In this document: piece by piece, positions 1-8,371 of the stretch
Layout: each line of letters starts with the position of its first letter
Numbering within the stretch: position 1 is the first letter of the stretch
Assembly: GCF_002007645.1 (NCBI RefSeq)
Contig: NZ_CP019791.1
Location: forward strand, 1,302,001 to 1,366,000
DNA length: 64,000 nucleotides
Direction of reading: 5' to 3'
From: Anaerohalosphaera lusitana
GTDB lineage: Bacteria > Planctomycetota > Phycisphaerae > Sedimentisphaerales > Anaerohalosphaeraceae
Notes under the pieces: generated by a model
The model's database searches: none
Seen by the model: only the letters and a program-made list of their open reading frames with translations
What the model was told of the DNA's origin: nothing
Made by a program: the position numbers and the translations under genes

Positions 1-265
1 GCAGCTTCCTTATCAGCCCCGCAAGCTCCCGCCTCGCCTCTTTCTTATAAAACTTCCCCAGCAGCTTCCTGTCGAACAGAATTATCTCATCAACCGCGGG
101 CACACACTCCAGCAGCGGCGCGAACTCGGGCCTTACCAGCCAGCTAATCCTCGCATCAGGCCACCTCTTTCTCACCGCCTGCAGCGCCGGCAGCGCAGTA
201 GCAACATCCCCCAACGCCGATGGCTTCATGATCAGTATTCGCTTATGTTCTTTGTCTTTCTGCAT
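1..265 (-). CDS. Glycosyltransferase family 9 (heptosyltransferase-like), N-terminal part
   Basis: This gene runs off the left edge, so only its first 88 codons are visible. The N-terminus reads ILIMKPSALGDVATALPAL followed by a VRKRWPDARISWLVRPEF segment, which is the typical start of ADP-heptose:LPS heptosyltransferases (family 9). These enzymes add heptose to the lipopolysaccharide core at the inner membrane. I chose the ATG at 265 because it is in frame with the motif and lies 16 bases after the stop codon of the upstream sugar-kinase gene, which suggests one envelope-polysaccharide operon. The substrate cannot be told from this fragment. Confidence 0.8.
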   Translation of the reverse strand, partial: MQKDKEHKRILIMKPSALGDVATALPALQAVRKRWPDARISWLVRPEFAPLLECVPAVDEIILFDRKLLGKFYKKEARRELAGLIRKL

Positions 266-280
266 CTGCCCGATCTTCAC

Positions 281-1198
281 TCATTTATCTTCACGCGCCT
301 GCTTCATCGCTGCCTTCGCCGCCGTCAAAAGCCGCACCCCCGTCGCCTCTCTGCTTATCCTTCTGAATCTCCGCTGCATTTCATCCCGCCCCACACCGGT
401 GAGATTACAGTAAATCCGAAAACTCCGCAAGTAATCGCTCACGTATATCGCCGGGCTCGCCATCAACGTAGCCCCCAGTTTCACGAAAGGCCGCCACCTG
501 CACTCACCCCTCCTCGGCCCATACCGCTTGATTCCGTCCATATCCACCAGCAGCACCCTCGGCCTGGACCTGCCTTTCCCCTCCACCAGGAAATTACCCC
601 CCTTGGCATCCCTGTGCCACAACCCACCCTTATGCATCTGAGCAAGTATCTGCCCCACCTGCTTGCCAATATTCGCTTTCAACCCCGCATCCTGCGAAAC
701 CCGCCCACACTCATCATGAAAATAATTATACAGGTTTGTCGACTCTGGGATGTACTCAGCAATGAAGATATTCTCCCTGCTCGATCCCGCAACCCGTCTT
801 TCGATCCCCGCCAGCGGATAAGCCGTCGGTATCCCATACCTCACCAGTCTCATAGCTGTCCTGAAGTTGCGAACCGCCTTACCCCTCAGCAGCGACCTGC
901 AAAATCCCCTCAAACCGTTCTCCGGCAGCATCCTCTTGATAACTACCTTCCGTTTGATCCCTCCGATCTCCAGCTCACCGCAAACAACATCAACAAGCGA
1001 GCCTTTTTTGAGAACCTTAGCTCCCCCATCGACCAGCCCGTCGACATCCTCGAGCACCCGTCTCCATTCCTCCATGCTCAAGGACTCTCCATCGCGATAC
1101 CTCGTAGCGACAAACCCTCTCCATCCGCCGCCAACCGCGATCTTCCCAGCGTGGCTCTCAATGCTGCCGATACCTGATTTTCCCGGTTCCATCATCAT
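281..1198 (-). CDS. Lipopolysaccharide core kinase-like protein (Kdo/WaaP family)
   Basis: The 305-residue product has the eukaryotic-kinase-like fold of the Kdo kinase/WaaP family, which phosphorylates sugars in the LPS core on the cytoplasmic side. The catalytic loop is HRDAKGGNFLV at about residues 194-204, and the metal-binding segment is LVDMDGIKR at about 216-224. An upstream VVIKRM carries a candidate ATP-binding lysine. It lies directly upstream of a family 9 glycosyltransferase gene on the same strand, which supports a role in LPS core assembly. Three consecutive ATG codons occur at the start and I see no strong ribosome site to choose between them. The exact sugar substrate is unknown. 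Confidence 0.8.
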   Translation of the reverse strand: MMMEPGKSGIGSIESHAGKIAVGGGWRGFVATRYRDGESLSMEEWRRVLEDVDGLVDGGAKVLKKGSLVDVVCGELEIGGIKRKVVIKRMLPENGLRGFCRSLLRGKAVRNFRTAMRLVRYGIPTAYPLAGIERRVAGSSRENIFIAEYIPESTNLYNYFHDECGRVSQDAGLKANIGKQVGQILAQMHKGGLWHRDAKGGNFLVEGKGRSRPRVLLVDMDGIKRYGPRRGECRWRPFVKLGATLMASPAIYVSDYLRSFRIYCNLTGVGRDEMQRRFRRISREATGVRLLTAAKAAMKQAREDK

Positions 1199-1360
1199 AA
1201 TAGCCGCAAATTCTATGCTATCTGTTCCCCTATAGCAATTAGTTTCGGTTCTTTAACCCTCATGACGCTAATAAAACTGGACAAACCCGCCCGCCTCACC
1301 TTAACATATAGGTGCCCTATAGGCTGAACACTCGAGAATACAACCGCCCCGGAGAAGAAT

Positions 1361-1816
1361 ATGGCCCAAAAAGGAAAATATACCTATTCCTGGCCCCGAC
1401 CGGCCGTCACCTGCGATGCACTCGTTTTCCGCACCGACACACCCACTCCCCAGCTCCTGCTCATCCAGCGGGGCACCGAGCCCTTTAAGGGTAATTGGGC
1501 CTTCCCGGGCGGCTATGTCGACATAGACGAAGAACTCCACCACGCCGCCGCCCGCGAGCTCGCCGAAGAAACCGGCCTGCAGAATATGGACCTGAAACAA
1601 TATAAAACAGTCGGCACCATCGGCCGTGACCCCCGAGGCAGACAGATTACCGTTGTTTACTGGGGCATTGCGGACCCCTCAAATACGGATGTCAAAGGCG
1701 CAGACGATGCCGACCTCGCCCAATGGTTCCCAGTTGACGACTTGCCGCCGATGGCCTTCGATCATGCCGAAATAGCCGCATCGGCCCTCAAGGAACTTAG
1801 TATTTTAAAGACGTAA
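1361..1816 (+). CDS. Nudix hydrolase
   Basis: The 151-residue protein contains a complete Nudix box, G-x5-E-x7-REL-x-EE-x-G-L, starting in GGYVDIDEE at about residue 48. It should hydrolyse a nucleoside diphosphate linked to another group, using Mg ions bound by the glutamates of the box. The N-terminal strand VTCDALVFR and the GNWAFPGGYVD segment resemble ADP-ribose or NADH pyrophosphatase-like members, but the substrate is not determinable. A GGAGAAG ribosome site lies just before the ATG. The gene is divergent from the LPS kinase gene, and the 160 bases between them presumably hold both promoters. Confidence 0.88.
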   Translation: MAQKGKYTYSWPRPAVTCDALVFRTDTPTPQLLLIQRGTEPFKGNWAFPGGYVDIDEELHHAAARELAEETGLQNMDLKQYKTVGTIGRDPRGRQITVVYWGIADPSNTDVKGADDADLAQWFPVDDLPPMAFDHAEIAASALKELSILKT

Positions 1817-2217
1817 TTTTCACGATCATAATGTGGCCCTGTTAGGTGGAATGACCGATATACAACGGAAGGGGAGCTCTAATAATTGCTTTTGATCGGC
1901 AAGTAGAAGATTTTTGCATCCCGGCAAGGAAGACAAATCAGCTTTAGTTGTTGCTGAAGCGGTTTTTGTCTGACGCCGCTCGGAATCAAAAAGATTCGCT
2001 TGTCCGCCAAAATGAATTCTTAGAGGTGCCCTTAATATCCGGATTGCGGGAACGTCACCGCCGGACCGTGCGTTAACATTGGTAAAAGCAGACGAGGTGA
2101 CACGTCCTTTTTGTGACATTTTTCACAACTTTTTATTGACACAGCTTCCCGTCTCCAGTACCGTACCTATGACTGTAAACTGGGGAAGGTGGAGGCTAAA
2201 ACTGAAAGGCGGAACAA
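1817..2217. other. Intergenic region with a candidate promoter
   Basis: I see no convincing gene in this 400-base stretch. A reverse-strand open frame of 97 codons (1826-2119) has unremarkable composition and no good start. Near the right end TTGACA at 2136-2141 followed after 17 bases by TACCGT at 2159-2164 could be a sigma70-type promoter for the cytidylate-kinase-like gene. The -10 match is weak. Confidence 0.4.
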
Positions 2218-2922
2218 ATGGGTAAACCTACGCTATCGTCTTACATCCGGGAAAATCTGGATGATTTGGGAAAGAAAACGGAGCCGGGACCATTTGTAAC
2301 GATTTCCCGGCAGTTCGGTTGCGACGGCTACGAGCTCGGCGACCTGCTCCTTGAAAAGCTGAATATACTTGAACCTGATACGCCCTGGAGGCTCTTCAAA
2401 AAAGAGATACTCCGAGATCTGGCCGAAGAAACAGGCCTCGCTGAAGAGGTCCTCGAACACGAGAGAATGGCAAAACCCAGCCTGATCAAGGATTTCTTCC
2501 GCGGCATGAAGCGTAACAATATCCCTGACGGGTACGAAATAAGAAACAAAATTACCCTCATGGTTCGAACGGTCGCATTCGAAGGCCACGCCGTAATTAT
2601 CGGCCAGGGCGGTACAGCAGCAACCGCCGACCTCGAAAACGGACTCAGCGTCCGCATCGAGGGCCCAAGGGACTGGCGAATAGCTCGCGTCAGCAGGCGG
2701 CAGTCGCTAGACAGAAAAGCGGCCGTACAGGCGATAGAAGACGTAGAAAAACAGCGGAAAACGCTGCGAAAGGTATACGAACAGCAGAATCCAAAGGAAC
2801 CTGCGTTCAACCTTACTATAGATAACTCGGTCTTTAATAAGGAACAGGCGGTTGACCTGATCATTTTTGCACTTGAGCAGAAAGGTCTGATCAAGCCTGA
2901 AAAGCCCGCTGTTCCTAAATAA
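2218..2922 (+). CDS. Cytidylate kinase-like family protein
   Basis: The 234-residue protein starts its conserved core with FVTISRQFGCDGYELGDLL (about residues 26-44), the signature of the cytidylate kinase-like family (PF13189), where the usual P-loop is modified. A later segment HAVIIGQGGTAATADL (about 125-140) and the REEL-free RVSRRQSLDRKAAVQAIEDVE region match the family's lid and nucleoside parts. The family is related to CMP kinase, but its true substrate is generally not established. AAAGGCGG precedes the ATG. It sits just upstream of the V-type ATPase operon on the same strand, separated by 200 bases, so it is probably a separate transcript. Confidence 0.8.
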   Translation: MGKPTLSSYIRENLDDLGKKTEPGPFVTISRQFGCDGYELGDLLLEKLNILEPDTPWRLFKKEILRDLAEETGLAEEVLEHERMAKPSLIKDFFRGMKRNNIPDGYEIRNKITLMVRTVAFEGHAVIIGQGGTAATADLENGLSVRIEGPRDWRIARVSRRQSLDRKAAVQAIEDVEKQRKTLRKVYEQQNPKEPAFNLTIDNSVFNKEQAVDLIIFALEQKGLIKPEKPAVPK

Positions 2923-3123
2923 GACTTTTAGAAAACGGTATCGACTAATAGAATGTCCGCTCGACCCGGACTTGCGATAATGAAATGAGCAGCCGCGAGA
3001 AATTTGTCCGAGTGTCAACGGACTCGATTTATATTGGCAGTATTCCAGAAGTTGCCCGGCAGATTCTGCCGACTGGCTTCTAAACAGCTTCGAACGCTAA
3101 AAATAACTAGTGGGACGCATGTA

Positions 3124-3429
3124 ATGGAAATAATCAAACAGATCAAAGAAGCAGAGCAGCAGGCAAAGCAGATCGTCGAAGACGCCAAGGCCCAGGCCGC
3201 GCAGATGCACGAAAAGGCCCGCAAGGAGCAGAGACAGCAGACCGAGCAGGCCCAGGACAGCCGCCGCACCCAGATCAACGCTGCCGTCGAACAGGCCGAG
3301 CAGGATGCCCAGAGTGAAGTCGAAAAGCTCAAACAGGACGGCCAGGCCGAAGTCGAACAGCTCAAGCAAAAGGCTGGCTCCAAAATGGACGCCTGTGTCG
3401 ACAAGGTCCTCAGCCATCTGACTGACTAA
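3124..3429 (+). CDS. ntpF: V-type ATPase peripheral stalk subunit (H/G-type, NtpF-like)
   Basis: The 101-residue protein is an almost continuous coiled coil rich in Ala, Gln, Glu and Lys (IKQIKEAEQQAKQIVEDAKA onward). This is the pattern of the G/H subunit that pairs with subunit E to form the peripheral stalks of rotary V-type ATPases. I chose the internal ATG at 3124; the frame is open further upstream, but that extension lacks coiled-coil character. It is the first gene of an operon in the order F-I-K-E-C-G-A-B-D. Confidence 0.85.
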   Translation: MEIIKQIKEAEQQAKQIVEDAKAQAAQMHEKARKEQRQQTEQAQDSRRTQINAAVEQAEQDAQSEVEKLKQDGQAEVEQLKQKAGSKMDACVDKVLSHLTD

Positions 3430-3530
3430 ACCGGACTCGAAACGGTCGACCACGCTGCCAACTTTCCGAATCATCCCAGGCAGATCCGACCGCTCGAAAT
3501 AGAAACAATATTTAAATTGCGGGAATCATT

Positions 3531-5528
3531 ATGGCAATTGCCCAGATGAAAAAAATAATGATTGTCAGCCATCGCAAAGAGGCTGATCAGTTGCTGGAGG
3601 CCCTCCAGCAGGCTGGCATCGCGCAGGTTCTCGACGCCGAAAAGGCCATGGTCACCAAGGACTGGCCCGAGCTCACCGTCGAAGGCAAACGCCCCCGGGA
3701 ACTCGAGGACATGATCAGCAGGCTCGAAACTGCTATCGGCTTCCTCAACGCCCATTATGCAGGTGACCAGAAACAATCCCCGCTCCGTCCCCTCGTAGAG
3801 GTCCCCGCAAAACAGTACGAGCGGACCGTAAAGAGCAAAGAATCCTTCGACTTCCTCGAGACCACCGAAGCCAACGCAAAAAAGATCGAAGAGCTTCTCA
3901 ACCAGAAGGACCACCTTCTCGCAGTCCACAGGACCCTCCTCCCCTGGAAAGACATGCAGGCCGACCTCGCGGACCTCGGCTCCCTCGAAACCGCCGAATG
4001 CTTTGCTGGCCTGATACCCGATAAAACATACGAAGACGTCGTCTCACAGCTCGCCGACCTCCACACAGCCGTAGAAAACGTCGGCAAAGCAGACGACCTC
4101 AACGCTTGCATCATCGCGACCCTGCCCGAAAACACCACCGAGGTCCAGAAGGTCCTCCGTAATGCCGATTTCGAACAGGTCACCTTCGAGAACATGACCG
4201 GCACGCCCGCCGATAACATTCAAAAGACGGAACAGCAGCTCAAGGACGTCAACGCCCAGCTCGACCAGGCCAACAAGACCGCCGCCGAGCTCGCCGAAAC
4301 GCGTCTTACCCTGCAGATTCTCTTCGACTACTATTCCAACCTGCTCGGCCGCGAACAGGCACGCATCTCCGCCCCTTCGACCGAGCACGCACAGATATTC
4401 GAAAGCTGGGTCCGCAACAAAGACTACTCAAAACTCAAAAAGATCGTCGCCGACTTCCCCGCATCCAGTGTAAACGAAATGTCCCGCGGCGAAGACGAAA
4501 AACCACCCGTCGAGATCACCAACAACCGTGCCATGCGTCCCTTCGAGGTCATAACCCGCCTCTACGGCATGCCCCAGCACACAGAAGTCGATCCGACGCC
4601 GTTCCTAGCGCCGTTTTTCGCGATATTCTTCGCGCTCTGTCTCACAGACGCCGGCTACGGAATCATCATCTTTGCAGCTTGTGCATATCTTATGCTCAAA
4701 ATGCAGGGCGACAAAAAACTCATGATGCTTCTCGCTATCTGCTCCGTCCTCACTGTCGGCGCAGGCGCAATGGTCGGCGGCTGGTTCGGCAACGGCTTCG
4801 TCGAACTCGCCAACGCCTACCCCTCCGTCCTCGGCTGGCTCGAACCACTGACCGAAAGCCTGCTCGTGTTCGACCCCCTTGAAAAACCAATGATATTTTT
4901 CGCAATCGCTTGCGGCCTGGGCTACTTCCAGATCATGTTCGGCCTGGGCGTAGCGATGGTGCACAATATGATGCAGAAAAACTGGGTCGCCGCCCTCTGC
5001 GATCAACTGACATGGATCGTAATGATCAACTCGCTGGCTATCCTCCTCGCTTCAAAGATGGGCCCGGTAAACCCGGCAGTAGGCTCGTTCTTCGGCAAAG
5101 TCGCCATCCTGCCCGCAGCCGTAATACTCTTCCTCAGCCAGCGCGAGGGCCCGATCGCCGGCCGACTCGGCATGGGTGCTTACAATCTCTTCAGCACGAT
5201 CTTCTACCTCGGTGACGTACTCAGCTATCTCAGGCTCATGGCCCTCGGTATGGTTACCGGCGGCCTTGCGATGGCGATCAACGTCATGGCAAAAACAGCC
5301 TTCGACATGATACCAATAAAGATCCTGGGTGTGATCATCGCCATACTCGTACTCATCGGCGGACACCTGTTCAATACCGCCATCTCGGCCCTTAGTGCAT
5401 TCGTGCACACGATCAGGCTGCAGTACGTGGAATTTTTCCCCAAGTTCCTCGCTGGCGGCGGAGCGGATTTCACTCCGCTATCCAGGGTACACAAATACAC
5501 CCAACTCAAAAAGGAATCGGCAGAATAA
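3531..5528 (+). CDS. ntpI: V-type ATPase subunit I (a-type stator/ion channel)
   Basis: The 665-residue protein has a cytoplasmic N-terminal half (about 1-350) with coiled-coil stretches. A membrane half follows with about seven to eight helices, beginning near TPFLAPFFAIFFALCLTDAGYG. The segment LSYLRLMALGMVTGG (about 565-579) carries the arginine expected at the interface with the rotor ring, which controls ion release from the ring's glutamate. It forms the stator half-channels of the membrane sector. Length and topology are normal for bacterial and archaeal subunit I. It follows ntpF by 101 bases. Confidence 0.95.
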   Translation: MAIAQMKKIMIVSHRKEADQLLEALQQAGIAQVLDAEKAMVTKDWPELTVEGKRPRELEDMISRLETAIGFLNAHYAGDQKQSPLRPLVEVPAKQYERTVKSKESFDFLETTEANAKKIEELLNQKDHLLAVHRTLLPWKDMQADLADLGSLETAECFAGLIPDKTYEDVVSQLADLHTAVENVGKADDLNACIIATLPENTTEVQKVLRNADFEQVTFENMTGTPADNIQKTEQQLKDVNAQLDQANKTAAELAETRLTLQILFDYYSNLLGREQARISAPSTEHAQIFESWVRNKDYSKLKKIVADFPASSVNEMSRGEDEKPPVEITNNRAMRPFEVITRLYGMPQHTEVDPTPFLAPFFAIFFALCLTDAGYGIIIFAACAYLMLKMQGDKKLMMLLAICSVLTVGAGAMVGGWFGNGFVELANAYPSVLGWLEPLTESLLVFDPLEKPMIFFAIACGLGYFQIMFGLGVAMVHNMMQKNWVAALCDQLTWIVMINSLAILLASKMGPVNPAVGSFFGKVAILPAAVILFLSQREGPIAGRLGMGAYNLFSTIFYLGDVLSYLRLMALGMVTGGLAMAINVMAKTAFDMIPIKILGVIIAILVLIGGHLFNTAISALSAFVHTIRLQYVEFFPKFLAGGGADFTPLSRVHKYTQLKKESAE

Positions 5529-5618
5529 ACTTGTCATTTTCAAATGCGATCCGTATTGTAACGCGGATGCATATAAAACATCGTTATCAGCAATAGTAAG
5601 TAAACGAAAGGGATTCAA

Positions 5619-6113
5619 ATGGAAGGTTTGGGAAACGCTTTAGCTTTGATTGGTGCCGCCACAGCAGTTTTTGCAGCCGGTGCAGGTTCCGGTATCGGCA
5701 TCGGCCACGCTGCCAGAAGTGCAACTGGTGTACTCACAGACAAGCCGGAACGCTACGGCCTTAACTTCATCATGGTTGTACTGCCAGGTACCCAGGGCTT
5801 CTACGGCTTCCTCGCCGGCTTCCTGGTACTGCTCAACATGAACGTCCTGGGCGGCGGCGACGTCCTCCAGCTCACTTGGCAGCAGGGACTCCAGGTCATC
5901 GGTGCTTGTCTGCCGATTGCCATCACAGGTCTCATCAGTGCCATCCATCAGGGTAAAGTTTGTGCAAGTGGTGTCCTCATGGCTGCCAAAAGACCCGAAA
6001 TGGCGTTCAAGGCCGGTGTTGTATACGCAGTTATGGTAGAGGTCTACGCCGTACTCGGTCTGCTGATCTCCATGTTCGTTATCCTCATGGGTATCAACTG
6101 GCCAACTGCCTAA
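5619..6113 (+). CDS. ntpK: V-type ATPase subunit K (rotor-ring proteolipid), sodium-type site
   Basis: The 164-residue protein is a duplicated hairpin with four membrane helices, the usual size of NtpK-type proteolipids. The ion-carrying glutamate is E141 in VVYAVMVEVYAVLG; the first hairpin lacks one and instead has LPGTQGFYG. L55, T58, Q59, Q111 and E141 line up in order and spacing with the five sodium ligands known for Enterococcus hirae NtpK (Leu61, Thr64, Gln65, Gln110, Glu139). I infer that the enzyme moves sodium rather than protons. The product forms the rotor ring in the inner membrane. Confidence 0.93.
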   Translation: MEGLGNALALIGAATAVFAAGAGSGIGIGHAARSATGVLTDKPERYGLNFIMVVLPGTQGFYGFLAGFLVLLNMNVLGGGDVLQLTWQQGLQVIGACLPIAITGLISAIHQGKVCASGVLMAAKRPEMAFKAGVVYAVMVEVYAVLGLLISMFVILMGINWPTA

Positions 6114-6225
6114 AAAAATATGTAACGGTTTCACGGCCATCCCGGCCGGGCCGTCGCGGTGATCGATGTCGCCTCGGCCTCGAAACCGCTATCAAAAGTT
6201 TTGACTTGCAATACAGGTAAACGAT

Positions 6226-6819
6226 ATGGACGCCAAAGAGGTTGTATCCAAAATACTCGCTGAAGCAAACACCGAAGCTGACTCTATAAAGGCCGATGCC
6301 GAACAAAAGGTCCGGGCCCAGAAAGAGCAGTTCGATGCGAAGATGGACCGCTTCAAAAAAGAGTCCGACGCCAAAGCCGAAAAGGCCGCCGAAGAGGCAC
6401 GACAGCAGCAGCTCGCAGCCGCACGCATGGACATTAAAAAACAGAAGTCCCAGGCAAAGGCTCAGCTCCTCAACGATGTCTTCGAAAAGGCCCTCGACGA
6501 ACTCGTCGCCATGCCCGATGACCGGTACAAGGACCTCATGACAAAGCTCATGATCAAGGCCGCTCAGACAGGCGACGAAGAAGTCATCATCGGCAAAGAC
6601 GAAAAACGTATCGACGAAAACCTCGTCAAAAACGTTAATCGTCAGCTCGGCTCCGACAAGAAGGGCAGCTTGAAGCTCGCTTCAGAACGTGCAGACATCA
6701 AGGGCGGCTTCATCCTTTCTCGCGGCAAGATCAATGTCAACGCCTCCGCACAGGTCCTCATCGAACAGGCCCGCGAAGAGCTCGACATTGACATCGCCTC
6801 CGAGCTGTTCGAAGACTGA
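6226..6819 (+). CDS. ntpE: V-type ATPase subunit E (peripheral stalk)
   Basis: The 197-residue protein has an N-terminal coiled coil (about 1-90, many Ala, Lys, Glu and Gln). The C-terminal globular part includes SDKKGSLKLASERADIKGGFILSRGKINVN broken over positions 144-173, typical of subunit E. It pairs with the NtpF-like subunit to tether the A3B3 head to subunits C and I. It lies between the ring and head genes, as in other V-type operons. The 112-base gap before it contains a GC-rich inverted repeat (cggccatcccggccgggccg) that may tune expression or stabilise the abundant ntpK message. Confidence 0.92.
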   Translation: MDAKEVVSKILAEANTEADSIKADAEQKVRAQKEQFDAKMDRFKKESDAKAEKAAEEARQQQLAAARMDIKKQKSQAKAQLLNDVFEKALDELVAMPDDRYKDLMTKLMIKAAQTGDEEVIIGKDEKRIDENLVKNVNRQLGSDKKGSLKLASERADIKGGFILSRGKINVNASAQVLIEQAREELDIDIASELFED

Positions 6820-6889
6820 AGCTCCGCCTGAGAATAAATAAGTGCTCCAGGTCGCACCCAGATACGTGCGGCAAAGAAAAGAGTAGAAA

Positions 6890-7927
6890 ATGAAAGCTAT
6901 AGACGAACAATCTGCTATCGAGTTTCACCGGTACCCGCCCATCGGCGGCGAAGACTGGTCGTTCGCCTTTGCGACCGCTCGCGCTCGCGTGCTCGACACC
7001 ACGTTGCTCACCCGCTCCACCTTCATGGACATGATCAACGCGCCGAGCTTCTCCGAAGCGCTCGCGGCCCTCAGCTCCACAGACTACGCAATGGGCGAAA
7101 GCATCGACAACTTCGCACAGGTCGAACAGCGGCTGCTCGAGGTACGTACCGAAACACGAAGCACCTACGCCAATCTTCTACCCGAAGACTACGTCGAGCT
7201 GCTCCGTGCCCGCGAGGACTTCAAGAACATGCGCCTCGCAATCCGCCGTATCGTAACCGAACGGCCCATCGGCACCGAATACAGCAACGATGGCAACGTT
7301 CCCGCCGAAGACTTCGAAGACATCTTCGAAAAAGAAGACTACAGCCGTTTCCCACTGTACCTTCAGGAAGGCGTCGAACAGGCCATCCTCGGCTACTACA
7401 ACACCAAGGATATTCGCCAAATCGACTACGGCATCGACCGCGCACAGGCAGCATACAACATCGACAAGGCCCGAGAACTCGACAGCGTCTTCCTCCTGTC
7501 CCTGGCCCGAATGAACATCGATCTGGACAACATCCGCACCATGCTCAGGCTCAAAATGGCCGAACGCTCCGAACGCGACCTCTTCATCGAAGGCGGTTTC
7601 GTCGACATCTCAAAATTCGTCCAGGGCCTCGACGCAGGTTACGACACCCTCGGCACCATCTTCTTCAGCACACCATACGTCGAGATCATCGAAGAGGGCG
7701 TTAACTACCTCAACTCGAATCATTCGTTCCTCGGACTGGAACGAAAATGTGAAGAATACAAACTCGGCTTCCTGCAGTCGACCTCCTCGATCGCAGCAGG
7801 CCCCCAGCCCGTTGTAGCTCACTTTATACGCAAAGAATCCGAGATACGTGCCGTCCGCATGGTCCTCTCCGGAAAGCACAACGGCATGGATACCCAATTG
7901 ATCAAGGACAGGCTGCCGTATCATTAA
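6890..7927 (+). CDS. ntpC: V-type ATPase subunit C (d-type, socket of central stalk)
   Basis: The 345-residue, mostly helical and acidic protein matches subunit C/AC39 in length and pattern, for example the segment FATARARVLDTTLLTRSTFM and the C-terminal KESEIRAVRMVLSGKHNGM motif (about residues 315-333), which is characteristic. This subunit sits on the proteolipid ring and receives the central shaft of subunits D and F. The operon position (after E, before F) agrees. An AAGAAAAGAG stretch shortly before the ATG may serve as ribosome site. Confidence 0.92.
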   Translation: MKAIDEQSAIEFHRYPPIGGEDWSFAFATARARVLDTTLLTRSTFMDMINAPSFSEALAALSSTDYAMGESIDNFAQVEQRLLEVRTETRSTYANLLPEDYVELLRAREDFKNMRLAIRRIVTERPIGTEYSNDGNVPAEDFEDIFEKEDYSRFPLYLQEGVEQAILGYYNTKDIRQIDYGIDRAQAAYNIDKARELDSVFLLSLARMNIDLDNIRTMLRLKMAERSERDLFIEGGFVDISKFVQGLDAGYDTLGTIFFSTPYVEIIEEGVNYLNSNHSFLGLERKCEEYKLGFLQSTSSIAAGPQPVVAHFIRKESEIRAVRMVLSGKHNGMDTQLIKDRLPYH

Positions 7928-7987
7928 CAGCCTGCAAACGCCTGCCGGCAAACGCCCGCAGGCAATAACGAAATAGAGGCTTAGCTT

Positions 7988-8308
7988 ATGGAATCAAAAG
8001 TAGCAGTATTAGGCGGTGCTGACTTTACGATGGCCTTCAAGGCTCTCGGAATTGACACCTTCCCCGTAGAGTTCAACGAAGACTCCGTCACAAAAGCGGC
8101 AAACGAAGTACTCAAGGAAAAGTACGGCCTGGTCGTCGTCGCCGAAAACGTCGTCGAACTCGCCCAGCCGCTCCTGGAAAAGTCCGCCGGCCACGCGACA
8201 CCCTGCGTAGTCGTCGTGCCGTTCCTCGCAGAACCGTCCGGCGTCGCAACCGCCGCACTGTCCAAACAGCTTAAGCTCGCAACTGGTATCGACATCCTGG
8301 CGGGCTAG
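7988..8308 (+). CDS. ntpG: V-type ATPase subunit F (central stalk, NtpG)
   Basis: This 106-residue alpha/beta protein has the normal length of subunit F (NtpG). It starts MESKVAVLGGADFTMAFKALG, where the strand-loop-helix resembles the family's GD.DTV.GF.L.G motif. A later PCVVVVPF strand also fits. Subunit F binds subunit D and modulates rotation of the central shaft. It lies directly before the catalytic subunit gene. The short length makes the assignment depend partly on operon position. Confidence 0.88.
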   Translation: MESKVAVLGGADFTMAFKALGIDTFPVEFNEDSVTKAANEVLKEKYGLVVVAENVVELAQPLLEKSAGHATPCVVVVPFLAEPSGVATAALSKQLKLATGIDILAG

Positions 8309-8371
8309 CCAGTTAAATATAAAAAACGAAAAACTCAAAATACACAGTTATTTATAGTTGAAGGTTTAGAT

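Noticed and set aside
1826-2119. 97-codon minus-strand frame between the Nudix and cytidylate-kinase-like genes
   Set aside because: It has no ribosome site and no recognisable domain, and its composition is unlike neighbouring genes.
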